Below the pieces are notes generated by a model. That model worked only from the letters and a program-made list of their open reading frames with translations. It did no database searches and was not told where the DNA came from. Made by a program: the position numbers and the translations under genes. From Bifidobacterium sp. N4G05 (lineage in GTDB: Bacteria > Actinomycetota > Actinomycetes > Actinomycetales > Bifidobacteriaceae), in the NCBI RefSeq assembly GCF_002742445.1, contig NZ_NJNQ01000004.1, forward strand, positions 232,345-296,344: DNA of 64,000 nt. Direction: 5' to 3'. Positions 1-9,418 of this stretch are shown in pieces (position 1 is the stretch's first letter; every line of letters begins with the position of its first letter).

Positions 1-3000
1 TGCCGTCACACCACGTTCGGCACACAACTTGATGATGTGCAGATCGATGACGCGACCGTGCAGGCCGCGTTCAATAAGTATCTTGAGATGCGTCACGAGC
101 TTGGCCGCGACGAAAAGCCTGTATGCCTCATGGATATGGGCACCATCGGCGCGAAGTGGCTCAAGAAGAACGGCATTCTGAAGAATCTTGATGAATCCGA
201 AGAAATCAACGCCTGCACCGTCAAGGTAAAGGTTGATGTGAATGGCCATGATGAGGATTGGCTGTTCCTGTTCAAGAACGAAACCCACAACCACCCGACG
301 GAAATCGAACCGTTCGGCGGTGCGGCAACCTGCATCGGCGGCTGCATCCGCGACCCGCTTTCCGGCCGTTCCTACGTGTATCAGGCCATGCGTGTGACCG
401 GTGCCGCCGATCCGACCGTTCCTGTTTCCGAAACCCTCGAGGGCAAACTCCCCCAGCGCAAGCTGGTCACTACCGCAGCCGCCGGCTATTCTTCATACGG
501 CAACCAGATTGGTCTTGCCACCGGTCAGGTCGACGAGATCTATCACCCGGGCTATGTGGCCAAGCGTATGGAGGTCGGTGCGGTTGTGGCCGCGACTCCG
601 GCAGATCATGTGCGCCGCGAAACCCCCGCTCCGGGCGACAAGATCATTCTGCTCGGCGGCCGTACCGGACGTGACGGCATTGGTGGTGCCACCGGCTCGT
701 CCAAGGCTCACAATGTTGAGTCTCTGGAGCTTGACGGTGCCGAAGTGCAGAAGGGCAACGCTCCTGTCGAGCGTAAGTTGCAACGTCTGTTCCGTCGCGG
801 TGACGCATGCCGTTTGATCAAGCGTTGCAACGATTTCGGTGCTGGCGGCGTTTCCGTTGCTGTTGGTGAGCTCGCTGACGGCCTGTATGTCGATCTCAAC
901 AAGGTTTCGAAAAAGTACGAGGGCTTGGACGGCACGGAACTTGCGATTTCCGAATCGCAGGAACGTATGGCCGTGGACGTTGCAGCCGAAGACGTCGACG
1001 AGTTCCTCGGCTACGCCAAGGAAGAGAATCTCGAGGCTGAAGTCATCGCGACCGTAACCGAAGATCCGCGCATGACTATGGTGTGGAACGGCGACGCGAT
1101 CGTTGATCTGTCTCGTGAATTCCTCGCTTCCAACGGTGCCCCGAAGCATCAAGTGGCCCACGTCGAAGCGCAGCAGTCCTACACCACTCCGTGGGTTTCC
1201 GGTTCCCTGTCTGACCGTATGCATGCCATGCTCACCGATCTGAACGTGGCTTCCAATAAGGGTCTTTCCGAGCGTTTCGATTCCACTATCGGTGCGGGTA
1301 CCGTACTCATGCCGTTCGGCGGCAAGAAGCAGCTGACCCCGAATATGGCCATGGTTGCCAAGCTTCCGGTGTTCGGCGAAACCACTACCGCGTCCGCGAT
1401 GGCTTGGGGCTTCAACCCGTTCATTATGGAGAAGAACCAGTTCACCGGCGCTTACCTGTCTGTGGTTGAATCGCTGTCGAAGCTGGTTGCTGCCGGCTTC
1501 GAGCATGAGAAGGCGTACCTGAGCTTCCAGGAGTATTTCGAGAAGCTTCGCGATGAGCCGACCCGTTGGGGCAAGCCGATGGCCGCCGTGCTTGGCGCGC
1601 TGATGGCTCAGGTTGATCTTGGTGCCGGCGCGATCGGCGGTAAGGATTCCATGTCCGGCACGTTCGAGCAGCTTGATGTGCCGCCGACGCTGATTTCCTT
1701 CGCCGTGGCCGTGGGCAATATGAAGCGTGCCACTTCGCCGGAATTCAAGGGTGCCGGCCATCGTGTGGTTCGTATCGCTCCGCGTTATCTCGCTGACGGT
1801 TTGACTCCTGACAAGGATGCGCTGCTTGAGACGTTCTCTGTGGTTGAGGAGCTGACTGATTTCGGTGATGCTCTGGCCGTGTCCACTCCGGGTTATGGCG
1901 CTACTGCCGAGGCTATGTTCAAGATGACCGTCGGCAACCAGATTGGCGTGGCTCTTGATTCCAAGATTTCCGTGGATGATCTGTTTGCTCCTGCTTACGG
2001 CTCCTTCATTGTGGAATTGGCTGATGGCGCCAAGCTTCCGTCAGTGTCGAATCTGGTTGAGATCGGTGAGATTGGTAAGACCACCGAAGCTTACGATTTC
2101 GTTGCTGCTGGCGAGACGTTGGATTTGGCTGAATTGCAGGATGCCTGGGAGGGTGGCATCGAGTCAGTGTTCCCGTACCGTTCCAAGGGCGATGAGAAGG
2201 GCAAGACCGTTGAGGCTGTTTCCTTCGACGCTCCGAAGAAGACCGTCTACACCGGTACCGGCATTGCCAAGCCGCATGTGATCATCCCCGTGTTCCCTGG
2301 CAACAACTGCGAATACGATTCCGCTGCCGCGTTCGAGCGTGCCGGTGCCGATGTGAGCACGTTGATCGTGAACAATCTCACTCCGGCTGCCGTTGCCGAA
2401 TCCACCCAAGCGCTGGTTGAGGAGATCAAGAAGAGCCAGATCATTATGATTCCGGGCGGCTTCTCCGGCGGCGACGAGCCTGATGGCTCCGCCAAGTTCA
2501 TCACCGCGTTCTTCCGCGCTCCTGCCGTCACCGAAGCGGTGCGTGACCTGTTGAACAACCGCGATGGCTTGATGCTCGGCATCTGCAATGGTTTCCAGGC
2601 TCTGATCAAGCTCGGCTTGGTGCCGTACGGCGATATCGTGCCGATGACTGCAGAATGCCCGACGCTGACGTTCAACACCATCGGCCGCCACCAGAGCCGC
2701 TTGGTGCGCACCCGTGTCGCGTCGAACCTGTCTCCGTGGCTTTCCAAGACTTCCGTTGGAGACATGCACACCATCGCCATTTCCCATGGTGAAGGCCGTT
2801 TCGTGGCTTCCGATGACGTGCTTGCGCAGCTCAAAACCAACGGCCAGATCGCCACGCAGTATGTAGACGAAGCCGGCGTGCCTGGCATGGATCTGGACGT
2901 GAACCCGAACGGTTCGCTGCTGGCCATTGAAGGCATCACCAGCCCAGACGGCCGCGTGTTCGGCAAGATGGGCCATTCGGAACGCTACAGCAACGGCACA

Positions 3001-3069
3001 TTCAAGAACGTTCCGGGCGAAAAGGATCAGCCGCTGTTCACAGCCGGCGTGGAATACTTCACCGCCTGA
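1..3069 (+). CDS. purL: Phosphoribosylformylglycinamidine synthase, large monomeric form (5' end outside window)
   Basis: Catalyses the ATP- and glutamine-dependent conversion of FGAR to FGAM, step four of purine synthesis, in the cytoplasm. The reading frame is open from base 1, so the N-terminus lies upstream; about 1,022 residues are visible and the single-chain family is roughly 1,240-1,300 long. The synthetase half shows ETHNHPTEIEPFGG. The C-terminal third is a class I glutamine amidotransferase: MIPGGFSGGDEPDG, the nucleophile Cys in LGICNGFQAL and the His in ISHGEGRF. It ends before a strong terminator. An internal GTG at base 37 is not the real start, because homologous-looking sequence continues upstream of it. 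Identification is secure. Confidence 0.97.
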   Translation, partial: CRHTTFGTQLDDVQIDDATVQAAFNKYLEMRHELGRDEKPVCLMDMGTIGAKWLKKNGILKNLDESEEINACTVKVKVDVNGHDEDWLFLFKNETHNHPTEIEPFGGAATCIGGCIRDPLSGRSYVYQAMRVTGAADPTVPVSETLEGKLPQRKLVTTAAAGYSSYGNQIGLATGQVDEIYHPGYVAKRMEVGAVVAATPADHVRRETPAPGDKIILLGGRTGRDGIGGATGSSKAHNVESLELDGAEVQKGNAPVERKLQRLFRRGDACRLIKRCNDFGAGGVSVAVGELADGLYVDLNKVSKKYEGLDGTELAISESQERMAVDVAAEDVDEFLGYAKEENLEAEVIATVTEDPRMTMVWNGDAIVDLSREFLASNGAPKHQVAHVEAQQSYTTPWVSGSLSDRMHAMLTDLNVASNKGLSERFDSTIGAGTVLMPFGGKKQLTPNMAMVAKLPVFGETTTASAMAWGFNPFIMEKNQFTGAYLSVVESLSKLVAAGFEHEKAYLSFQEYFEKLRDEPTRWGKPMAAVLGALMAQVDLGAGAIGGKDSMSGTFEQLDVPPTLISFAVAVGNMKRATSPEFKGAGHRVVRIAPRYLADGLTPDKDALLETFSVVEELTDFGDALAVSTPGYGATAEAMFKMTVGNQIGVALDSKISVDDLFAPAYGSFIVELADGAKLPSVSNLVEIGEIGKTTEAYDFVAAGETLDLAELQDAWEGGIESVFPYRSKGDEKGKTVEAVSFDAPKKTVYTGTGIAKPHVIIPVFPGNNCEYDSAAAFERAGADVSTLIVNNLTPAAVAESTQALVEEIKKSQIIMIPGGFSGGDEPDGSAKFITAFFRAPAVTEAVRDLLNNRDGLMLGICNGFQALIKLGLVPYGDIVPMTAECPTLTFNTIGRHQSRLVRTRVASNLSPWLSKTSVGDMHTIAISHGEGRFVASDDVLAQLKTNGQIATQYVDEAGVPGMDLDVNPNGSLLAIEGITSPDGRVFGKMGHSERYSNGTFKNVPGEKDQPLFTAGVEYFTA

Positions 3070-3116
3070 TCCGCGACCGCATCCATAAAAGCGTTCTGAC
3101 GTAGATTCGAACATAC

Positions 3117-3177
3117 AGAGGCTGTTTGGTTTGATCGGGATTCCTCCCTAATCAAACCAAACAGCCTCTTTTTTGGT
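3117..3177 (+). terminator. Rho-independent terminator after purL
   Basis: A near-perfect stem of GAGGCTGTTTGGTTTGAT with its complement, around a loop of about 15 bases, is followed by TTTTTT. It sits 50 bases after the purL stop and separates purL from the convergent YolD-like gene. Confidence 0.93.
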
Positions 3178-3189
3178 CTCCGACGCATG

Positions 3190-3417
3190 TTAGGCGGAGA
3201 GGTAGCCTTCGGCGAGATTGACGGGGGTGTTGGCGCGTTCCACTGCTTCGTTCGAATGGGTGGCGGTTTGTTTGATGATGTCGTCGTAGCCGGTGAGAGC
3301 GGCGAAAGGCATGAATTGCGCGGCACGGTTATGCATGCTCATGTGCGGGCGCGTGCACGAGCGATGATGAGGCAAGTTGATGATGTCATCGTAACGGTCG
3401 GTTTGCTGCAAACTCAT
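3190..3417 (-). CDS. Small YolD-like protein coupled to the Y-family polymerase
   Basis: A 75-residue cytoplasmic protein of unknown function. The segment RAAQFMPFAALTGYDDII matches the pattern seen in small YolD-like proteins, which in Firmicutes are commonly encoded beside UmuC/UvrX-type polymerases. Its ATG overlaps the TGA of the polymerase (ATGA), so translation is probably coupled and both are on one transcript. No catalytic motif is visible; a role as accessory or regulator of the polymerase is inference from the pairing. The frame is supported by the overlap and the conserved block rather than by length. Confidence 0.72.
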   Translation of the reverse strand: MSLQQTDRYDDIINLPHHRSCTRPHMSMHNRAAQFMPFAALTGYDDIIKQTATHSNEAVERANTPVNLAEGYLSA

Positions 3418-5048
3418 GCTGCATGACCTCCAATCTGCCGGTTGCGCTGTTGACCTGTGGCATCAGCGAACATGTCCATCCCTTTAATGACGGCGTTTTT
3501 GCCGAACTTGCGTTTGATGTCAAGAATCGTCTGCTGCACATGCTGTTCGGAAATCTCATCGACAACCCGCATATCGTCAGCGTAGGAAGACCGCGCGTTG
3601 TTATCGACGTTATCACTGCAATCGTTGCTATCGCTTCCATTTGAGACTTCCTGCATATCCGAAAACAGATCGGGCTGAACGTAATTCGCCGCAGCATTCC
3701 GCTCAGCCAGCTGTTCGACCGTTTGCAAATCAGAAGCAACCACATTCAATCGACGTACCAACAGCCGATGATCGACGATTCTGCAGAACAATTCGTCAAC
3801 CGCATCGCATATGCGCGTGGTGGATGACGTATGGTCGCCCAGACCAATCGACCCTGTAGCCGGCTTGGGCACACGCCGACCATACCTATCAAGAGTTACG
3901 GGACCGCTATATTCGGCAATGGCTCGCTCAGCCATCGCCTTCAATTCCGGAGTGCCACACTCCCCTAGCCGCTTTGGATCAAGACTGGCGGTATCGTAAC
4001 CGACCATCAACCCCATATGGTCGGCCTTCACACCTTTGGCAACCAAGTCCAAAGACAAGGTGTCCGCCATTTCTCTCACAATCAGCCGCGCCGAGTCAAA
4101 ACCGACCGCGCCCGTAAGCACCTGTCCCGAACTCATACTATGACCAGCTGGCTTATACGCTTTGATGTCGGCGATCGTGCAAGGTTCCCAACCCCACGCA
4201 TGGTCGATAAGCAGCTCGGCGTTCACACCGAACATCTTGTACAGCAGGCCCTCGTTGTAATACTCGTCGGCACGGCCTATGGAACATCGGGCTATATCGC
4301 CCATTGTCATTAGACCTTGGGCTTCGAGCTTCTTCGCATACCCTCGTCCCACACGCCAGAAATCAGTCAACGGCCTGTGCGCCCATAACAGCCGGCGATA
4401 CGACATCTCATCCAATTGCGCGATACGCACGCCATCCTTATCCGCGGGAATATGCTTGGCGACCACGTCCATAGCCACTTTCGCCAAATACATATTCGTA
4501 CCGATACCGGCCGTTGCGGTGATGCCCGTCTCCCGAAGAATCTGCTGGATCATTTCACGGGCCATATCATGCGCGCTTTTGCCGTAAGCCCGCAAATACC
4601 CGGTAACATCCATGAATACTTCATCTATCGAATAGACATGAATGTCAGCTTCGGATACGTACCTTAAATATATGCTGTAGATTTTCGCACTGATGTTGAG
4701 ATAATGCGACATTCGCGGCTTGGCTATATACACGCCAGCAGCCAGATTCGGATCTGCTGCGAGCTCATTCGCATCATACGATTCACCTCTCAGCGTACCG
4801 CCCGGCGCTGCCGCCCGCCGTGCCGCATTGACTTCTTTAAGCTTCGCCTTGACCTCAAAAAGCCTTGCCCTGCCAGGCAATCCATACGCTTTGAGCGATG
4901 GCGACACCGCAAGACAGATGGTTTTGTCGGTACGAGATTGATCAGCCACCACCAGATTCGTGGAAAGTGGGTCGAATCCAAGTTCCGCACATTCCGAAGA
5001 CGCATAGAAGGATTTCAGATCGATAGCGATATAGGTACGTTCGGCCAT
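3414..5048 (-). CDS. Y-family (UmuC/UvrX-like) translesion DNA polymerase
   Basis: A 544-residue error-prone polymerase of the ImpB/MucB/SamB family, expected to copy past DNA lesions. The palm metal ligands are visible as AIDLKSFYAS (Asp10) and YSIDEVFMDVTG (Ser-Ile-Asp-Glu near residues 140-143), with ADQSRTDKTICLAVSPSLKAYG between, which is typical of the Firmicutes UvrX/UmuC-like branch rather than DinB. The C-terminal 60 residues carry a helical tail. The chosen ATG has GGAAGGAGT seven bases upstream; an in-frame ATG ten codons earlier lacks a site. A perfect LexA-type box lies about 130 bases upstream, so SOS induction is likely. The next gene overlaps by ATGA. Confidence 0.9.
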   Translation of the reverse strand: MAERTYIAIDLKSFYASSECAELGFDPLSTNLVVADQSRTDKTICLAVSPSLKAYGLPGRARLFEVKAKLKEVNAARRAAAPGGTLRGESYDANELAADPNLAAGVYIAKPRMSHYLNISAKIYSIYLRYVSEADIHVYSIDEVFMDVTGYLRAYGKSAHDMAREMIQQILRETGITATAGIGTNMYLAKVAMDVVAKHIPADKDGVRIAQLDEMSYRRLLWAHRPLTDFWRVGRGYAKKLEAQGLMTMGDIARCSIGRADEYYNEGLLYKMFGVNAELLIDHAWGWEPCTIADIKAYKPAGHSMSSGQVLTGAVGFDSARLIVREMADTLSLDLVAKGVKADHMGLMVGYDTASLDPKRLGECGTPELKAMAERAIAEYSGPVTLDRYGRRVPKPATGSIGLGDHTSSTTRICDAVDELFCRIVDHRLLVRRLNVVASDLQTVEQLAERNAAANYVQPDLFSDMQEVSNGSDSNDCSDNVDNNARSSYADDMRVVDEISEQHVQQTILDIKRKFGKNAVIKGMDMFADATGQQRNRQIGGHAA

Positions 5049-5174
5049 CTTCAGACTCCTTCCATGATTTGGCTCCATCTTGAAACGTCAACGAGCACTT
5101 CGCCTCGCAAAGCACCGACAAAGCATCGCCGATGCACCGCACTGTATTTTCCTGCATTCAGCATATCAGAGAGT

Positions 5175-5190
5175 TCGAACAATTGTTCGA
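5175..5190. promoter_or_regulatory. LexA (SOS) box
   Basis: A perfect 16-base palindrome, TCGAAC-AATT-GTTCGA, lies in the divergent gap between the Y-family polymerase and purF. It matches exactly the TCGAAC-N4-GTTCGA pattern of Gram-positive/actinobacterial LexA sites. It probably controls the polymerase transcript; an effect on purF, whose start is about 120 bases away, cannot be excluded. Confidence 0.82.
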
Positions 5191-5310
5191 CACACCCGAC
5201 ATGCCAAGTGCCCCTAAGGACTCCACGAAAACCGCCAATTGTAGCCTCCGGTTGGTAGGGTTGAACGGTAGCGAACCCCTTGTCTCCATGGTTTTGGAAG
5301 GAGCTTTGGC

Positions 5311-6825
5311 TTGTCAGCTGAACTCGAAGACATCCACGAGGAATGCGGTATTTTCGGCGTTTGGGGCCACCCGGACGCCGCCCGACTCACCTACTTCGGC
5401 TTGCACGCGTTGCAGCATCGCGGTCAGGAGGGTGCCGGCATTGTCTCCAACGATAATGGTCATCTCATCGGTCATCGCGGAACGGGTCTGTTGACCCAGG
5501 TGTTCAGCGACGAGCGAGAAATCGAACGCCTGAAGGGAGACAGGGCGATTGGCCACGTGCGCTACGCCACTGCCGGCTCTGGCGGCACCGACAACATTCA
5601 GCCGTTCATTTTCCGTTTCCATGATGGAGATATGGCCCTGTGCCACAACGGCAACCTCACCAACTGCCCGTCCCTGCGCCGCAAGCTGGAGGACGAAGGT
5701 GCGATCTTCCACTCCAATTCCGACACCGAAGTGCTTATGCACCTCATCCGCCGTTCCTCGAAGCGCACTTTCATGGAGAAGCTCAAGGAAGCGCTCAACA
5801 CCGTTCATGGCGGCTTCGCCTATCTGATCATGACCGAGAACGCCATGATCGGCGCGCTCGATCCGAACGGCTTCCGTCCGCTCTCCCTTGGCAAGATGAA
5901 GAACGGCGCATATGTGCTCGCCTCCGAGACCTGCGCGCTCGACATCGTCGGCGCCGAGCTGGTGCGCAACATCCGCCCGGGCGAAATCGTGGTCGTGGAT
6001 GACCACGGCTACAAAATCGTGCAGTACACGAACCAGACCCAACTGGCCATCTGCTCGATGGAATTCATCTACTTCGCACGCCCGGATTCCGATATTTACG
6101 GCGTGAACGTGCATTCCGCCCGCAAGCGTATGGGTGCGCGTCTGGCCCAAGAATCGCCGGTCGATGCCGATATGGTCATTGGCGTGCCGAATTCCTCGCT
6201 GTCCGCGGCCTCCGGCTATGCGGAAGAAGCCGGTCTGCCAAACGAGATGGGCCTGATCAAGAACCAGTATGTGGCTCGAACCTTCATCCAGCCGACGCAG
6301 GAACTGCGCGAGCAAGGCGTGCGCATGAAGCTGTCCGCCGTGCGCGGCGTGGTCAAAGGCAAGCGCGTGATCGTCATCGACGATTCCATCGTGCGCGGCA
6401 CCACGTCCAAGCGCATCGTGCAGCTGCTTAAGGAAGCCGGTGCCGCCGAAGTGCATATGCGCATCAGCTCGCCGCCGCTGAAGTATCCATGCTTCTATGG
6501 CATTGATATTTCCACCACCAAGGAACTGATCGCCGCAAAGAAGTCCGTTGAAGAAATTCGCGATTTCATCGGCGCCGATTCCCTGGCCTTCCTTTCGCTT
6601 GACGGCTTGGTCGATTCCATTGGTCTAGGAGCGGACGCCCCGTACGGCGGTCTGTGCGTAGCCTACTTCAATGGCGACTACCCGACTGCACTCGACGATT
6701 ATGAAAGTGATTTTTTGAAGTCACTCACTCCGGAAGATCGCGTGCGTCTGCCTGAATTCGCCTTGTATAAGAGCAAGTACGAGGGCAACGAATACACCAC
6801 TACTTCATCCCAAGAAGAACACTGA
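5311..6825 (+). CDS. purF: Amidophosphoribosyltransferase
   Basis: First committed enzyme of purine synthesis, making phosphoribosylamine from PRPP and glutamine. The start is a TTG with AAGGAG eight bases upstream. Residues 1-11 look like a short propeptide before the N-terminal nucleophile Cys12 ([10 protein letters not shown]), as in the Bacillus-type enzyme. The PRPP loop is [14 protein letters not shown]. The C-terminal position where Bacillus PurF has a Cys-x-x-Cys iron-sulfur ligand pair reads [12 protein letters not shown], so the second Cys is Tyr. Length of 504 is normal. It is followed 18 bases later by purM and probably co-transcribed. Confidence 0.97.
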   Translation: MSAELEDIHEECGIFGVWGHPDAARLTYFGLHALQHRGQEGAGIVSNDNGHLIGHRGTGLLTQVFSDEREIERLKGDRAIGHVRYATAGSGGTDNIQPFIFRFHDGDMALCHNGNLTNCPSLRRKLEDEGAIFHSNSDTEVLMHLIRRSSKRTFMEKLKEALNTVHGGFAYLIMTENAMIGALDPNGFRPLSLGKMKNGAYVLASETCALDIVGAELVRNIRPGEIVVVDDHGYKIVQYTNQTQLAICSMEFIYFARPDSDIYGVNVHSARKRMGARLAQESPVDADMVIGVPNSSLSAASGYAEEAGLPNEMGLIKNQYVARTFIQPTQELREQGVRMKLSAVRGVVKGKRVIVIDDSIVRGTTSKRIVQLLKEAGAAEVHMRISSPPLKYPCFYGIDISTTKELIAAKKSVEEIRDFIGADSLAFLSLDGLVDSIGLGADAPYGGLCVAYFNGDYPTALDDYESDFLKSLTPEDRVRLPEFALYKSKYEGNEYTTTSSQEEH

Positions 6826-6843
6826 ACCCGAGAAAGGTTTGAT

Positions 6844-7878
6844 ATGCCAAAAGCATATGAGGAAGCCGGCGTAAGCGTCGAAGCCGGTTACGAAGTCGTC
6901 AAGCGCATCAAGTCCCATGTGGCGCGCACCAACCGTCCGGGCGTAGTCGGCGGTATCGGCGGCTTCGGCGGCCTGTTCGATCTGGCTTCCCTCGGATACA
7001 AGGAGCCGGTGCTGATTTCCGGCACCGATGGCGTCGGCACCAAGCTGGTCGTCGCCAAGATGGCCAACAAGCACAACACCATCGGCATTGACTGCGTGGC
7101 CATGTGCGTCAACGATATTGCCGCTCAGGGTGCGGAACCGTTGTTCTTCCTGGATTACATCGCCTGCGGCAAGAACGATCCAGCACTGCTCGAGCAGGTT
7201 GTGGCTGGCGTTGCCGACGGCTGTGTACAGGCTGGTTCCGGTCTGATCGGTGGCGAAACCGCTGAAATGCCGGGCATGTATGACGAAGACGAGTATGATC
7301 TGGCTGGTTTCGCGGTCGGTGTTGCCGAGAAGTCCGCAATCGTGGACGGCTCCACCATCGCTGAAGGTGATGTGCTCATTGGTCTGCCGTCCACCGGCGT
7401 GCATTCCAATGGCTTCTCTCTGGTGCGCAAGGCCCTGTTCGAGAAGGCCGGCTACACGGTCGACACCGTGCTTGACGAACTCGATGGCGAAAAGCTCGGC
7501 GATGTGCTCCTTACCCCGACGAAGATCTATGTGAAGGCTCTGTCCCCGCTGTTCAAGGCCGGCGTGGTCAAGGGCGTCGCCCATATCACCGGCGGCGGCT
7601 TCATCGAAAACATTCCGCGTATGATTCCGGACGGCTTGGCTGCACACATCAATCTCGGCTCTTGGCCGGTGCTGCCGATTTTCGACGTGCTCGAAAAGGC
7701 CGGCGAAATCGATCATATGGAAATGTTCAACATCTTCAATATGGGTATTGGCATGGTGCTGGCAGTCAACGCCGAAGATGCTGATAAGACCATGGAATTG
7801 CTCAAGTCCAATGGCGAAGCCGGTTATGTGCTCGGCAATATCGTCAAGAAGACCGATAGCGACGTCGAACTGCAGTAA
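6844..7878 (+). CDS. purM: Phosphoribosylformylglycinamidine cyclo-ligase (AIR synthetase)
   Basis: Closes the imidazole ring, converting FGAM to AIR with ATP, directly after PurL in the pathway. The 344-residue protein has the family marks [34 protein letters not shown] and [14 protein letters not shown]. The ATG follows GAGAAAGG at a good distance and lies only 18 bases after purF. A compact hairpin follows the stop, before purD. Assignment is secure. Confidence 0.97.
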   Translation: MPKAYEEAGVSVEAGYEVVKRIKSHVARTNRPGVVGGIGGFGGLFDLASLGYKEPVLISGTDGVGTKLVVAKMANKHNTIGIDCVAMCVNDIAAQGAEPLFFLDYIACGKNDPALLEQVVAGVADGCVQAGSGLIGGETAEMPGMYDEDEYDLAGFAVGVAEKSAIVDGSTIAEGDVLIGLPSTGVHSNGFSLVRKALFEKAGYTVDTVLDELDGEKLGDVLLTPTKIYVKALSPLFKAGVVKGVAHITGGGFIENIPRMIPDGLAAHINLGSWPVLPIFDVLEKAGEIDHMEMFNIFNMGIGMVLAVNAEDADKTMELLKSNGEAGYVLGNIVKKTDSDVELQ

Positions 7879-7887
7879 ATACATATA

Positions 7888-7918
7888 CGGGGGTGAGCCA
7901 TAACGGCCACCCTCTTTT
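7888..7918 (+). terminator. Hairpin between purM and purD
   Basis: GGGTG-a-GCC, loop ATAAC, GGC-CACCC, then CTCTTTTATTT. The short GC-rich stem with a T-rich tail looks like an intrinsic terminator or attenuator that could lower purD expression relative to purF-purM. Confidence 0.68.
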
Positions 7919-7977
7919 ATTTCCAAAGACTTTCCTGAACATAGGATTTTCCCAGAAGGGACATAACAGGAGGAAAC

Positions 7978-9237
7978 ATGAAGGTTCTGGTCATTGGTTC
8001 CGGTGCACGCGAGCATGCCATCGCTCATGCGCTTATGCGTGGCGGCAGCGTCAGCGAAGTCACAGTGGCTCCGGGCAATCCAGGTATGGAGCTTGACGGC
8101 ATCCGCATCACGCAGATCAACCCGTCCAATCATGCCGCGCTGATTGATTTCGTAAAGAACAACGGCTATGACTGGGTGTTCGTCGGTCCGGAAGTGCCGC
8201 TTATCGAGGGTATCGTTGACGATTTCGCTCAAGCTGGCATCAAGGCGTTCGGTCCGAGCAAGGCCGCCGCACAGATCGAGGGGTCCAAGGATTTCGCCAA
8301 GCAGCTGATGGAGCGTCACAGCATTCCGACCGCAAAGTATCAGACGTTCGGCGATTTGGAGCGTTCCACGACTTATGTTCGTGAGCATGGCGCTCCGATT
8401 GTGATCAAGGCTGACGGTTTGGCCGCCGGCAAGGGCGTGACCGTTGCCATGGATGAGGAAACCGCCATCGCCGCTCTTGAAGACATTTTCGTCGATCATC
8501 GTTTCGGCAACGCCGGTGCAAAGGTTGTTATCGAGGACTTCCTGGAGGGTCAGGAGTTCTCGCTGATGAGCTTTGTGAACGGCACTGATTTCTGGCCGAT
8601 GCCGATTTCGCAGGATCATAAGCGCGCATATGATGGCGACAAGGGTCCGAACACCGGTGGCATGGGTGCGTACAGCCCGGTTCCGCAGATCGGTCAGGAT
8701 GTGGTTGATACCGCTATTGAAACCATTGTAAAGCCGACCGTTCAGGCTATGGCTGATGAGGGAACGCCGTTCACTGGCATTCTGTACGCTGGCTTGATTG
8801 CCACCGCTGACGGTCCGAAGGTCATCGAGTTCAATGCTCGTTTTGGCGATCCGGAAACGGAAGTCGTGCTGCCGAAGCTCACGTCTGATCTTGGCGCTGG
8901 CATCAGCGCTCTGCTCAATGGCGAGACTCCGGAATTCACTTGGGATAACGACAATGCCACGCTTGGTGTGGTGCTCGCCGCCGACGGCTATCCTGTCGAT
9001 GTGATCAAGGGCGCTGCGATTCCTGAGATTCCAGTCGACGAGGATTCCCACGTGTATTACGCTGGCGTGGCTCGTAGCGAAGAAGGCCTGATCGCCAATT
9101 CCGGTCGCGTGCTGCTGGTCGAAACTTCTGCCGCTGATATCAAGACCGCTCAAGACAAGGTGTATGCGATTATCGACAAGCTCGACACCAAGGGCATGTT
9201 CTACCGTCACGACATTGGCACCAAGGCATTGCAGTAG
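7978..9237 (+). CDS. purD: Phosphoribosylamine-glycine ligase (GAR synthetase)
   Basis: Joins glycine to phosphoribosylamine with ATP, the second step of purine synthesis. The 419-residue ATP-grasp protein shows VIGSGAREHAIAHAL at the N-terminus, the ATP-grasp segment IVIKADGLAAGKGVTVA, GPNTGGMGAYSPVP and EFNARFGDPETEVVLP. The ATG has AGGAGG-type sequence (ACAGGAGGAAAC) upstream. It is the last plus-strand gene of the purine group and is closed by a strong terminator. Confidence 0.97.
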   Translation: MKVLVIGSGAREHAIAHALMRGGSVSEVTVAPGNPGMELDGIRITQINPSNHAALIDFVKNNGYDWVFVGPEVPLIEGIVDDFAQAGIKAFGPSKAAAQIEGSKDFAKQLMERHSIPTAKYQTFGDLERSTTYVREHGAPIVIKADGLAAGKGVTVAMDEETAIAALEDIFVDHRFGNAGAKVVIEDFLEGQEFSLMSFVNGTDFWPMPISQDHKRAYDGDKGPNTGGMGAYSPVPQIGQDVVDTAIETIVKPTVQAMADEGTPFTGILYAGLIATADGPKVIEFNARFGDPETEVVLPKLTSDLGAGISALLNGETPEFTWDNDNATLGVVLAADGYPVDVIKGAAIPEIPVDEDSHVYYAGVARSEEGLIANSGRVLLVETSAADIKTAQDKVYAIIDKLDTKGMFYRHDIGTKALQ

Positions 9238-9278
9238 TACAGCAAGCGCAATATAAACGCGCAATCAATTGCCAATCA

Positions 9279-9316
9279 AAGAAGACCTGTGCCCAATCAG
9301 CACAGGTCTTCTTTGT
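9279..9316. terminator. Bidirectional terminator between purD and the sulfatase gene
   Basis: A perfect 12-bp stem, GAAGACCTGTGC with its complement around CCAATCA, is followed by TTTGTATTATTATT. The genes on either side converge on it. Confidence 0.9.
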
Positions 9317-9418
9317 ATTATTATTATTGGCAATCCCACAAATCATCAATTATTTATAATTGACAGTTATTTAGATTATGCTCGAATATTTGATAGCATT
9401 CACACGTACTGCCAAATA

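Noticed and set aside
6805..9264. 819-codon minus-strand open frame opposite purM-purD
   Set aside because: Antisense of two certain genes, no motif, His/Asp-rich shadow composition.
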